In this document: positions 24,301 through 36,147 of the stretch, piece by piece | How the letters are laid out: the number at the start of each line of letters is the position of its first letter | Position numbering within the stretch: the stretch's first letter is position 1 | Assembly (NCBI GenBank): GCA_001692895.1 | Contig: KV748192.1 | Location: 620,001-684,000 of the forward strand | From: Cenococcum geophilum 1.58 | Taxonomy: Eukaryota > Ascomycota > Dothideomycetes > Gloniales > Gloniaceae | Length of the DNA: 64,000 nt | Direction: 5' to 3' | Made by a program: the position numbers and the translations under genes | The notes under the pieces: model-generated | Databases searched by the model: none | Told to the model about the DNA's origin: nothing | The model's input: the letters and a program-made list of their open reading frames with translations, nothing else

Positions 24301-27249
24301 TGCTAAGGTTAGATCACCATAGGCGTACTCTAAGAAAGTAAAGGGCAGAGCTGCCGTGCGTAAGGGACGGCGGTAATGTTTTAGGATATCCTTGTTCTTA
24401 AATAGTAGTGCTCTTTTTAGCTTAAAGGTCTATTTCTAGTTTAGTATTCTTATCCTTAGCGTATTTAGCAGGAATATCTTATAATTACTAGTCTAATAGA
24501 TTCGAATTCTTTATATACTCTATATAATATACGGCCGTAAAACTCTAATTACCGCCTTGCGTAAGCTACATTCTTACTTAGCCTAGTTACGTTATACTAG
24601 AGTCTTAATGCCGCTCTAATTAAGAACACTTCGGCATCCTAGTTTATCTTCTATAGCGGCTTACACGGATAGCTTTATATCCTGCCTTTCGCTTATCCTA
24701 TTTTAACTTTTAAGTACCTAGTTATTAAAGAAAGTCCACTATAGGGAAACGAATATGCTAGATTAGTATAAATATCCTATTTATTAGTATATAATTTTTA
24801 ATAGCTTTAAGGACTTCTTTATACTACTTATTTTTTATATAACTAATAAACGCAAAACTACATCTTAGTAACTACTTATTTCTTTCGGCCTTGTCTGACG
24901 CATGCGTAATAACCGCCTATAGTAATGGATACTGGACTATCCTTATCTTCTCTTTACCCTTATTTATTCTAGTTTATACTATGCGTATAGAAGAACGCCA
25001 GTACTTTAGAGAATTATTATAAGATCTATTTACTACTCCGTTAAGCGTAAATATAGGCCTATTTTTATCCTTAGAAATTCCTGTTAGTATCTACTCGCTA
25101 GCAGGGCTATAGACTATATAGATTATTTTAATGTACTTTAGGAGTTTAGGATTGTCTAATAACTGGTAGACGATCTTTATACTACAATATCTATATCCTA
25201 ATACTGCTTTAAGCCTAAACATTTAATAATTATTAAAATAATATTTTGCCGTTATACGAAACATATTAATAAAATACTTATAGCGGTTAGTTTTCTTCTA
25301 TAAGAATATAAACTAGTTACTTATATAAACTTTTAAATACTTAAGTGCTTTGGCTGAACTGGAAGCAATTAGCTAAATAATATTATCCCTAACTATTGCT
25401 CCTACGGCTAAACTAAAAACGGTCGGCTAAAGAATATAATCCCTAATTGGTGTTACTAGAGTAAGGCAAGGTAATGTCCTAGTTATATTATCTTTATCTA
25501 TTAGGGGTTTAAGAGGTAATAATTGCGTAGGGGTTAAGGATACCCTTAGTTCCCCCTTAAAGTAGTCTTAAGTAAGTCTATCCTCCACTCCAGAGTATAT
25601 AGAGGGGGTATTATTATTAGGAGGTATTAATTTTTCGTTAATATCTATTAAAGGGTGAGAAAGATAGAGCTAAATGCTCGTTGTTATATCGTTAACACTA
25701 GAGTTAATAGTAATTACCGTCTCCCTAATGCTGTAAAAAGAGTTAAGCTTAGTAGGTATTAATTCCTCGTTAATATCTACTAGAGGGGGAGGAGAAAAAT
25801 AGGGCTAGATATTGCTTATTATATTATTAACGTAAAAGTTAGTAGTGCTCTTATTAGCTTTATTTAATAATAAGTCTCTAGTGCGTATAATTCGCCTTTA
25901 GTTACTTATAGAGCTAATAGCCTAGCAGTTCGGAGTTACTATAGGAAGTTATTAATAGATTTTCGTTACCGGTTATAGAAGGAAAGTATTTATAGGAAAT
26001 AGAAATGGAGTATACTGAGTAAGTATTTGTGTAAGGGAAGTATAGTGGAGCTGCTAGTACTAAGCGGCTTCCTATATATAGGGCTGCCTAAATCCTCCGT
26101 AAGCTAAAGCGCGTAGTGTATACGCCTACAGCTAAATTAAAATATGGTAATAACTTAGAAATACTACAGAAGTTCGTATATAAGGTTTATTATTAGTTAT
26201 ACTTATATCTAAATACCTTATTATATCCTAAGGGAACGGCTTAGCGTTTAAATGCAATAGGGCTAAATAGAAGTAAATGGTGAGGCCTGCTCTTATAGTT
26301 CTTAGAGCTTAGAGAATTGCGCTAAAATGGTTAGCCTATATAGGACATTCTACTCTTAATTTTATGGTAGAGACTCGGCGACTAGACGAGTAAATACCCT
26401 GTATTTTTAGGCACTGCTTATATAGGTAGTAGTATTATAGGGCACAAATTTGCATAGGATATAGCTGCGTTAATTAGGGTACGATACGCTGCTAATTTCG
26501 TAAGGTGAGACAGGTACTACTTATATTGGGCTTTAATTTAAGCGCCTATCTTTAATAATCCTTATAGCTACGCCCTATACGCACTACCTGCTACTTATTT
26601 TTATATATTGTCTTATATAGAATCCTATAGGAGCTTCTAAATAGGTTTATTGGTTAATTCCCCTTAGAATTCCTTATTCTTTAGAACTAAAATATAACTT
26701 AGCAAAAACATACTAGTTATTATATTTATATTAAACTAACCAGTAGCGCTTCTAATAGCTTTTAGTATACGCCAGCTTATAACCTTTTGGTTTACTTTAT
26801 TTAACTAATCTTTTCTTAGCTTTTCATTTACGCGTTCTAAAATTTCTTCCCTTTTAGGTAAATTTATATTATTTTAGCCGCGCCTTAAGCTAATAATATT
26901 TCTAGCTTCCTTATTTATAAATTTCTGCTAATTCTTATTAAAAAAGGCGCCTTAGCCTAGGCCTATATACTTGCTAGAAAACGCTACTACTGCTTTAGGT
27001 TATACTAAACTATATCCCGCACCTACTTTATAGTAGTATTAGCCCTAATATCCATTATGCGTAGTGGCGTTTAGAAATGGGTATTAGTGAAATTACTAGG
27101 TCCTAATATATTGTAGCGAAGCGGGGTTTCGCGAATAGAGAATTTTAAGTTATTTAAGTGTCTTGGCTAACGCCACTAGTATTACCCCTACTAGTTTGGT
27201 TTTATAAAACTAGTCCTCCTACCTTTCCTAGGGTCGCACTAACTATTTA

Positions 27250-27960
27250 GCTAAACGCCGTCGGTTCTAGCAGCTGTGCTAGATCTAGCCTACCTAATAC
27301 TTCTACTACGTTACGGAATATGCAGAAAAACTATATAAGGTTAAGCTTATTAAATAAGTCTAGCATTAGATCTTTCTAAGAAATTTAAACCTAGCTAGCT
27401 AAGCACAAAAAGCGGGTTTAAAAAGCTAAAAAGGTCTCTGTCATTTTTATATTTAGGCTTTTATAATTAAGTCAGGCGTTTTATACTTTAAAGGGGTTCT
27501 TATAAATAGAAGATAGGTAGACAATTATCTCTTTTCTAAAGAGGAAGGGATCTGCTAAGTCCTATGCGTATTACGGACGTAGGTACGTCTATATATCCCT
27601 ACTAGTACGGCTAAAGACGTAGGCCATTTTAGCCTAAGTAGTAGGGAAATAATCCGCATTAACTTTAAGCTTATTCTATAATTAAAGCTTCCAATTATTA
27701 AATATAGGGTTAGTTCCGTCTGTAAGTAATAAGGGGTCTATAGCCTTCGCGGACTGTACTAATGCTAATACTATATATTAGGCTAAGGTTTTAAAAACTA
27801 TAGCAAGTCTTTAGGTGTCCGATAACTCTTTACTAGGTATAGGGGGTTCTTTAGCTTTAAGTAGCTCTTAAAGTTATTTCATTTTAGCATTAGCTGCTAT
27901 AAGCTCCTCCTAGGAGTTTAAGTTAGTTGCTATTTTACCATTAGAGGTATTTAAGGGTCC
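27250..27960 (-). pseudogene. Ty3/gypsy-type gag remnant
   Basis: Minus-strand reading near 27720 gives LTDGTNPIFNNWKL, later KMAYVFSRTSRDI, and then YLSSIYKNPFKVQNA and MKMTETFLAF with intervening stops. This is the capsid-like pattern seen in fungal gypsy gag proteins. A diverged relative is readable on the plus strand at 63090-63670. Stops are at positions expected for CAG/CGA/TGG decay. Confidence 0.6.
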
Positions 27961-29124
27961 TACAGCTACTTTACCGGCTGTTATATTTCTTAGCATAGTA
28001 GTATAGTTATTAGGGTAACTTTTAATAGGATTCTACAGGGGTTCTAGTCTATGCTTATTCTATAGGTCTTATTATTCTTTTCTATTCTTTAAGTTTTAGT
28101 AATAGTCTTTAGGTCTACTTCTATGTTCTATTCTTATTCGTAATCCTATAAATATATTTAAGTTCCTTCTTAGGAAGAAAGCGTGGTTTAAGCTTTAGAT
28201 AATATTAGCGACTTAGTTAATTAAGGTATAAATATAGTAAGATGGACGCATACAAGCCTATATAATTGGGTTATCTATAAACAAGGATCTAAAGCTAGAG
28301 AAAGAAAAGGAAATAAAGGGCGGCACCGCTTGACGTTATATACAATCCTCTAGTTACGTGACAGTAATTATCTAAAACTATATAAAACTGTCTGCAACTG
28401 TCCGCTATAATCTACTAGTTTCCACTGGCTTCTACTAGCGCCGTAATATTGCCTATAGTTTAGCCTTCTCCTAAAAGAGAATAAGCTATTTTATAAGTAT
28501 ATAAACCTTTAACGGAAGGCCCTAGGATTAACATTTATAGATCTATTTAATAATTTGCTGTTCTTATAAAGGATATAATAAACTAGGATAAGCTTTATAT
28601 TGTGGGAGACGGCTAGTAAAATAGTGTCTAATAGTAGATTTAGGTGCTCCGTGGGCACTAAAAGCCTTATAAATTAAGGGCTTACCAGCAGAAGAGAGAT
28701 CCTGTATAATATTTTGTATAGTGGTCTCGGCTTTATAAGAGAGTAAAGATTAAATTAGCATTATGTAATATGCTAAGGCTTTTTAATTTTAGTATAATTT
28801 GCTATAAAATAAAAAATGGTAGGTATTTCCTTATATGGCTCGCTTTGTAGAGTGGCTTGCTTTCCGGTCAGCTACGTTATATAGGTGATATATTAGTATT
28901 AAAAGCTTTAATTAAGTTGACTGAGCTGATTTTTGGTGGGGTCTTGGCACTAAAACAACGCTTTTCCCAAAAAGGAAGGAGAAATCTCTTTTCGCGCAAT
29001 TCTCCGTACTTAAACCCTAGTTACTAGGCCCTCTTTAAGGGGGGCTAGTCTATAGAGAGAAGAATATAAAACTGTTAGGTAAAACCTAAGTAGATAGTTA
29101 TATAGCTATAAGGTATGGGTAACT

Positions 29125-29262
29125 TAGGGGTAACTCGCTTATAAGGTATGTACGCTATATATACCTAAAGAAACCCTTTCTTACCTCGTATATAGACTCC
29201 TTCTTTCCCCTAAAGATTTGTTTATCTATATAATATACCCTATTATTCTATTAATTGGACTC
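29125..29262 (-). repeat. 145-bp repeat, inverted partner of 20185-20330
   Basis: See the partner at 20185-20330. On the minus strand it would lie upstream of the minus-strand gag remnant, as a 5' LTR or leader would. Confidence 0.6.
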
Positions 29263-29400
29263 CCTATCTATATCCTTACCTTATAAAAACTATATAGTCG
29301 CTATCTAGGTTACTAGGTAGTTATAATATAAATATTAGTAAATAACCGTATACTCTATAGGAGATTACTTTAGGGTTAAAAAGGGGTATATATTTATTTA

Positions 29401-30027
29401 GACAGAGGTAGAGGGACAACCCCTAATTAATACGCGGACACCCCCTAATTAATACTCGGATACCCCCCCCTAATTGAGTTTAATTCCTTCCTGATTAAGT
29501 TAGAATATCACGTAAATTTAAGTTGTTTGCGAAAATCAAATTATCAAATTATAACTCTCATAACCGTGACACCTCGATTGCGCAGTACCCTGTGAGGCGT
29601 CGCGTGAACTTATCTAGGTGCTACTGCCTCTGCTTGATGTCTACGAATTGCCTGTCTACGAACTGCCTCTGCAAGCACGCCCGTGCTCGCGCCTGCGCCC
29701 GAGCCTGCGCCCGCGCCCACACCCACCCAGTATTCTGTTCAAATGCTAATGGCTTGCGACGAGTCGATGTATCAACGCGAATAGAGCTAGCCGGGTGGCC
29801 GCGGCGGCGCTCAATAGTCAGAGGCTGGGGTGAGGATAGGTAAGGCAAATGCGAGGTAATGTTTTAGGTATGGGCGCGCGACGGTCGCGCATGGTTGCGC
29901 ACTAATTCGGATTCCACGTGATATTCTAACTTAATCAGGAAGGAATTAAACTCAATTAGGGGTGGTGTCCGAGTATCAATTAGGGGTGTCCGCGTATCAA
30001 TTAGGGGGTGTCCCTCTACCTCTGTTC
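29401..30027. mobile_element. Non-autonomous TIR DNA element (627 bp) with repeated motifs inside its TIRs
   Basis: The outer ends G(A)ACAGAGGTAGAGGGACA are inverted at both sides, and TIR similarity extends about 115 bp to ATTCCTTCCTGATTAAG and beyond. TA flanks both ends (29399-29400 and 30028-30029), allowing a one-base difference at the tip. Each TIR has about three copies of a ggacaccccctaattgata-like unit of roughly 22 bp, which could be transposase-binding sites. The interior contains a GC-rich cgcgcctgcgcc-type tandem repeat and no transposase. It lacks RIP-like decay, so it looks recent or too short for RIP. Confidence 0.75.
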
Positions 30028-30232
30028 TATTTATTTATTTACTCGTTCGCCTAATTATTAATATAAGGCCGTTAATGCTTTTAATTAAAGGTTAGGGGGC
30101 CTTAGGATCCGTCTTATGTATATAAGGATTATATAGGTGGGCTCGGAATAGGAGCGTGGTAGCTGTTTACTATAAAGGGGTACCAACAGTAGTAGTTTTT
30201 GAGATCTCACTATCCCGTGTGAAACCCTTTTA

Positions 30233-30476
30233 CAGCCTGTACGAGCTTCGGCTTCCCCCCCCGTGTGCGCGCAGCGGTACACACGCAATTTCGCTTTTTT
30301 GCACACTAGAGAACTTCAAGTTTAACTCTTACGATTAAGCTTAAATATTAGAGACTTTACCTCTCTTGTAAGTGCACAGTGTCTACGCTGGATAGTGCAC
30401 TTAACTAATTGTTAGCGAAATTGCGTGTGTACCGCTGCGCGCACACGGGGGGGGAAGCCGAAGCTCGTACAGGCTG
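30233..30476. mobile_element. MITE of Tc1/mariner type (244 bp)
   Basis: It has 64-bp terminal inverted repeats beginning CAGCCTGTACGAGCTTCGGC, including an 8-C run and TGCGCGCAGCGGTACACACG, identical at both ends by eye. It is flanked by TA at 30231-30232 and 30477-30478. The interior is only about 115 bp and non-coding. The right end truncates the dispersed repeat at 30490-30607. Confidence 0.85.
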
Positions 30477-30489
30477 TACTACCGCCCTA

Positions 30490-30607
30490 ACGTCTCAACA
30501 ACCACCCGCACGCTGTGCGGCGTCTCTGCGTTGGCTCCGCTGAATCCGAAGACTAGTAGGTTCGTAGCCGTCACCTCGTACAGGTGCAGAGTCCGATTTC
30601 CACGGCC
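30490..30607 (-). repeat. About 120-bp dispersed repeat, copy 1
   Basis: The reverse complement begins GGCCGTGGAAATCGGACTCT and runs to GCGTGCGGGTGG. Related copies lie at 41004-41115 (strongly RIP-like) and 49186-49297. It is probably a fragment of a larger transposon or a SINE-like unit. No coding content was seen. Confidence 0.65.
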
Positions 30608-33535
30608 ATATTTTTAATATCTAGTGGTAGAAAATATATTTAAATATAGTGAGTTTTAGTGGGACTTCGACAAAAGAGATTTTTAACATGGGACTGTAAA
30701 TACTAGACTCTGAAAAAAGTCGCTCGCTCGAATGTATATCTGCAAGGAGCTTCATATTTTTTTTAAAGCTCTAGAATTTATTGCGTAGTTGTTGCATAGT
30801 AATTTGGCAGGGAGTGTCATTTTTAACACGTGCTTGGCACGGAGACTTTTGACGAGGGGACTGTAACTATGTGTTCGTCTGGCGTCCCCCCTGGCGAGTC
30901 TCTTGCGCCCCTTTACCTCAGTAAGCTCAACACGATTCCGTTGGTGCGGAGTCAATCGGTTCGCAAGCGAATGACGCACTTATAGTCCTTTCCCAAGGAA
31001 CTCAAAATCTACTTTAGGAAAGAGGCACGACAGCAGGTTAGTGATTCGTTTCACGAACGAGGCGTAAGTTCTACTTGCCTGAGCACGGACTGAAATTTTA
31101 ACTTGGAGACCTGAGTGGCGCACCAAAGTGGATTTGCCCGGTCTTTTGGCTTACTTACCCCATGGCTGCTGCGGAGCGGGAGAGATAAAAATCATCCATA
31201 TCTGCACATAATTAGATGAAACTGCTTTTGTACCACTACGCCTGTTTAGATTATATAGCAGATTTGGCTTTGTTAGGGGAGTTAGTTATGCTATATAAGC
31301 TCTTGAGAGATATTAATCGTGCTGGTTGAATCTCCCGTAGAGAGCGGTCTTTTAGGCATTCCTCGAAGGTGGGGGAGTGTTTTATGATGATCCTACTTCG
31401 TACCCGAGGACACGCCTACCCGCCGCCACCGCCGCTACTGCATGGAACACAGCGAGCGCTAACGATTCGTGGACGTACGGAATCCTGACATAGACGCCTA
31501 AATGGACTGGGAACCTCTAGGCTGAGCGGGCCGATCTTTCGAGACCGCTCACGCTTCGTGTGAGCATGAGCTCAAATTTGGCTGAAAAGGGGTCGAAACG
31601 GATGGAGACATTTGGATGATTTAAATAATAAATAATCTGATAACTCTTCACCAAATGAATATCTTTTAAGAAAGATTCGTAAAATATCCACGACTGAACT
31701 GGTGGCAAGACCTCAATCGCAATATCACGCGCGGGAAAATTGATTGGACTCCTTGTAAGCCAAGGAGGACAAAATAAGTATCATCCAATAATAACACATT
31801 TGGCTGAGACGAGATGGACTAGGGTGGGGCCCGCGTCTTCGTTTTTAATTGGACGAACCACCAACCTCAAGAACAAGTCTGATCAAGAAGCGGAGACACA
31901 CACCACATATGCGTCAACTTCCGGTTTTAAAGATATTTGATTGGGCAGACACAGAATTTCCTTAGGCAACTCAACCACCCGAAAGCTTTGACCCTCACGC
32001 AAGGAGGTGCGAGCTTTTGACAATCTCACCGGTCAAACTCGATCATGACGCAAGGAGGTGCGAGCTTTTGACAATCTCACCGGTCAAACTCGATCATGGA
32101 AACAGAGCCCCGAACATGCGGCTAAGGCAACCGTTCTCCATAATCCTTGGAAATACACATTTTTGAGATAGTTGTAAGTAACAAGAGAGGTTTTTCTTTT
32201 TTGTTAGGGTTAATAGGCTTGGATATTGTTCTTTGAGGGTTGCTCGGGGGTAACACAAACATTGCTTAGGAAGGCTGGTCAGTTGTGCAAAATTTGATAG
32301 GACAAACGGAAGTCCAGCATTGCCAATGATGTGAAGGACTTTAGGCTTGCCAATTGTATGTGCCTCAGGCTGAACCTAGCTAGGCAAGGTTTCATGCCTT
32401 CCGCGCGTTTCTTCCGTTCTGCGCCCGTCACTCTTTTTCCCATCCTCGACAACTCATACACTCCTGTTTCACGGAATCAATAGGACCATTTACGTTGATA
32501 ACACCGTCTGCCCCATATCTCAAGATATACCACAAATCACTGATTCCAGTGACTCGACATTCCATCGTTACCAATCCAATTGTGCAATTATCGCTAATGG
32601 AAGCTCCTCTACACCTCTCCACCCGGGCCCTTGTCATACATTCCATGGATACCAAGGGGGAAAATAAGCTCGGTGCGGCTACTGGAGGTTAGGGAAGAAT
32701 ACTATTTGATCTCTTTTCACCGGAGTAACTTCGTCCTTTAGAAACATGCAACAGTTGAAGGGGGGTAAGTGCTCGCAACCTGTGGTTGAACATGACTAGA
32801 TGTAAAAGGAGTAGTGGATGTATAAACCAAAGGTAAGAACAATACACTCTGTACAAAGCAGGTCGCCATCTTGGCTAATATATGCCTTATAAATATAGAA
32901 AACACTGGCGATGGTACCTACCAAACATGGAACCTGATGATCGAAGGCACAGACTCATCCCACGACACCCAGCTACATGAATGTGCTAAACGTTAATATT
33001 CCACTGGTTCTCACGATCTAGAATCCAATTACATTTGGAAATCCCATGAAACGATGTCGACCAAACAAGGGAAAGGAGCATACGGAACGGCACTTTGCGA
33101 GAGAAAGACACGATACGACTTAGATGATGCTCTGGTATTAGAGGGTGGCGCGCACCGCATTTCCGAGGCAGCACAGCATAAGGTGAAAATGACCTTTTAC
33201 TTTGGTAGTTGGGAAGACCGGTCTATGAAAGATACCGTCACTGACCTTCGATATCTAGTCCGCTTTTCTTCCAAAACTCGGCTATACAAAGGATCGGAAG
33301 TTTCTAACGGCCATATCATCTTGCGGCAAGATGCTACGCGCTGAGAATATCAAAAATTATACAGCCCCACCACAAGTTTTCCTGGTCATTTTGGCGGTCT
33401 CGATCAATGACAAGTAACAATTCTACGTACTAGAAATCACTCGACCGAACTTGGTGGAATATTGCACCGTATACTGAACTCTTTGGTGGGCAATCGTAGT
33501 CGTGGAGTTGATTGAGATTCATTGAAGCAGATTTC
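30608..33535. other. Unique-composition spacer without a supported gene
   Basis: This is about 2.9 kb of non-RIPped sequence. An ATG-initiated frame at 33054-33344 (96 codons) is the longest ATG frame and resembles nothing I know. Other frames are short. The only clear structure is the exact 51-bp tandem duplication at 31997-32098. Confidence 0.5.
31997..32098. repeat. Exact 51-bp tandem duplication
   Basis: Unit 1 (31997-32047) and unit 2 (32048-32098) are identical by eye; each begins ACGCAAGGAGGTGCGAGC and ends CTCGATCATG. There is no drift between units, so the duplication is young. Confidence 0.9.
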
Positions 33536-34038
33536 ATGGATCAAGACAACAGCGGCGCTAATGTTTTGCCAAGCCAGAACGTAACCCCGAACCTAACGCA
33601 AGTCGAGTCCACTCACTTCAAAGAAGCTCCTTTAGTATCGACGACAACCGGCGCCACACAATCATTCTTCTACTACCATTACTTTTAATTGCTCAGCGAG
33701 TCACTTCGGGCAACTCTAGGAGCTCCGTGCGGTGAATATATCTCGCAACATTTCAGTCGACTGGCACGCCTCCTTTACTTATCACAAGCCCTCTGCAACA
33801 AGTCCTTATTGAATTTCGGTGTACTGATATTCTAGATCGACTTGCCTATAGAATTGAGCGATTCATTACCACTGAGCTTCTATTCTGATCGTACCTTCCC
33901 TTACCAAGCCACTTACGAGACCCTTCAATCACACGCAAATTGATATTTCAATCCACTACACTTTGGCAGCGCCGTATTGAACAATATCGAGTCGGCGCAC
34001 CAGTTGGCCTCGAGATCATCTCCGAGTCGACCCGGAGG

Positions 34039-35390
34039 ATGCATAATTCTGCGCCCTACAACACATTGGTGACTCCTGATCAGAAAGCACGCATGCGGGA
34101 AAAACTCGTGCAAGGACTCGAATACCAAACTTATCGCTATGTCCGCTCTTTAATAATATATTGGGAGAATGGAGATAAGGGTTTCAAAGAGGAGGGTAAG
34201 AGGCTGGGAAATTATTTGGAGTCTCGCCTTGGCCACAACGTTAAGGAGTTTGCAATACCGCGGGATTATGCATACTCTCACCTTTCAAGATTCATCGCAG
34301 ATAACATAATTGAAACCAATGGAATCATGGAGAAGAGGAGGTGTCCTGCACTCATCATACTTCATTATGGTGGACATGGAGACCGAAATGATGATATCCA
34401 TGGTGGAGAGAATGAGGAATCAGTTTGGGCAGAGTAGGTAACGAATTCATTGTGCAATTTAAGCCTGTGCTTACTTGACACAGACAAGAGAAAGGTGGCA
34501 CAACTGTGGATTGGTTCAAAATTCAGGAGACCCTTCGAGACGCTAAATCTGATCTTCTGCTCCTCTTAGATTGCTGCTACGCTTTGCGAGCAAGTCAGAA
34601 TCCTCTCACTCCACATTCTGGAGCCGACGCTGCGGTGTCGTATCACCTTTTGGCTGCGGCTTCTCATCATGAAGAAACGCCATTGCCTGGGCCTGGATCT
34701 TTCACAAATGCTCTTCTCAAGCAACTACGAAACCATTTTCCTGAAGATGATAATACACACAATGACTGCCTGACGGAAACACAGTTATTCCGAGAAATCA
34801 AGGAAACCAAAAACCCCAGCCTCCAAATCCAGCCCTGCCATCACCCTTTCACTGAAGGAACCATTCGTATAGGCCCTGTTGATCCATCAGGGAGTCAAGA
34901 AGCCAACTCTGACTATTCATCTGACAGTGATACGTTTACAATCAAAATTAAGATCCGTGATACCCTTACTGATGGTCAAAATGATCAACTCCTACGGTAT
35001 CTAACGCTGGACCGTCCAGATTTCATCGAAAGTGTAAAATTGATGGATGAGGAGCCAAGGAAGATATCAAGGACAAACGCTCAACGCTCTAGTTCAACAC
35101 ATTTCAGCTCAATAGCCCGACAAGGGAATTCACGGTCAGGTCAGGGCGAATGTACTTCGAAGCGAGGTGGTCCTAGTCCAAGAGTTAATAGCGAATTGCA
35201 ACGAAAAACTGTCGAATCAGAGGGTATTAGCAGCACCAAACCCGGCATTCAAAAGGTTAGGGTTCAGCAAGTCCATGGAGGCTATATCATTGAGATACCA
35301 ACCGGGCTCGCAATCTTTTCGTGTCTATCCGGACTACTGATTTTTGTATTTCTCGCGTCATACGGCTTCCTGAAACTTTTGAAAACGTGA
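34039..35390 (+). CDS. Caspase-like (peptidase C14-type) protein with C-terminal membrane anchor
   Basis: The exons are 34039-34433 and 34484-35390, with a 50-nt intron starting GTAGGT and ending ACACAG. The join restores WAEQEKGGTTVDWF and removes an in-frame TAG. With ATG 34039 the protein has 433 aa. The caspase fold is suggested by LIIYWENGDKGF, then LHYGGHG with candidate catalytic His 113, then LLLLLDCCYA with candidate Cys 162/163. The C-terminal half is Ser-rich, and a hydrophobic segment (GLAIFSCLSGLLIFVFLASY, about 406-429) ends four residues before the stop, so the protein is likely tail-anchored. The frame is open upstream to 33889 without an ATG. A separate open stretch from ATG 33536 (MDQDNSGANVLPSQN) could be a first exon, so the true start is unsettled. 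Fungal proteins of this kind are often accessory; the function is unknown. Confidence 0.7.
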
Positions 35391-36147
35391 GGAATTGGAT
35401 ATTCACTATTTACGAGAGAAACATTCGAAGCTCAATTCTAGGTGAGCACTATACCTTGTTGTAGGAATTATTTGGATACCCGCTCACGTATTGACAAAAG
35501 TGGACCCACGATTAGCCTTTACGCTACCAAAGCCTTCCATTATTACCTTTACACGTACTCTTGACGAGTTCGATCCCGCATCGTCTCCGTCTAGTAAATG
35601 CTTCGAGTTACCTCAATATCATAAGACTTGATCAATCGCCTGGCAAAAGTAGGCAGCGTTCGACCCCAAACAATGATGCTCGCTCCATTTCATCACTATG
35701 TGGCGAGGCCCCAGGCATCGGATACTTGCTAGGTGTGCTAAATCTATCAGTATTCTAGATTGAGCAAAACAAGACGGAATTCAGGACGGCGATCCACACA
35801 CTGCTACTATAATCACCTGGAATCCTCGAATGTTCACGATATATATTGAATATTTCTCGGGTTTTTCCACAACAAGGATACCTCGGCTAGACATGCCTCC
35901 TTTGTTTTTAATGTTTATACAGCCGATCATATAGTATTAGACTGTTCTAATTATACCTGTTGAAATTTCTTATTGTAAGTTATGTAACATGATTCGAAAA
36001 TTTTCGGTAGAAATTTCATACGAGGTGGAGTTTATGAATTTTGACATGATCCCGGAACTTTATCACTACTCAGCGCGTGGATGCTCTTGCCAAAGTTCAG
36101 AACCCTTGTGCCAGGATTGGTTCCGGGTACGCGGAAGGTCAAAAGAT
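35391..36147. other. Spacer after the caspase-like gene
   Basis: This is AT-moderate non-repeat sequence holding the 3' ends of two convergent genes. No further coding frame is supported. Plus-strand frames around 35989-36339 overlap the minus-strand gene and look like shadows. Confidence 0.4.

Larger units (their letters stand above)
19827..29400. repeat. RIP-degraded composite of retroelement remnants
   Basis: This is 9.5 kb of TpA-rich sequence with no intact gene. Recognisable pieces are an LTR-like 412-bp repeat (20341-20752), a 145-bp inverted repeat pair (20185-20330 and 29125-29262), a chromodomain-like fragment on the plus strand (24140-24300) and a gypsy-type gag remnant on the minus strand (27250-27960). 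The opposed orientations suggest at least two LTR retrotransposons facing each other. Their exact limits cannot be drawn by eye. Confidence 0.6.

Noticed and set aside
19827..29400. CRISPR-like or satellite arrays in the AT-rich blocks
   Set aside because: Recurrent words such as tatata, ctag and ttag have no fixed period or spacer and follow from RIP base bias in a fungal genome.
29523..29848. Overlapping open frames on both strands within the TIR element, rich in Ala/Arg/Cys
   Set aside because: They come from a GC-rich tandem repeat (cgcgcctgcgcc-like) that is open in several frames. There is no transposase motif.
33054..33344. 96-codon plus-strand frame starting with ATG
   Set aside because: No recognisable domain, no neighbouring splice structure and no way to tell it from a chance frame, so it is kept only as a note in the spacer entry.
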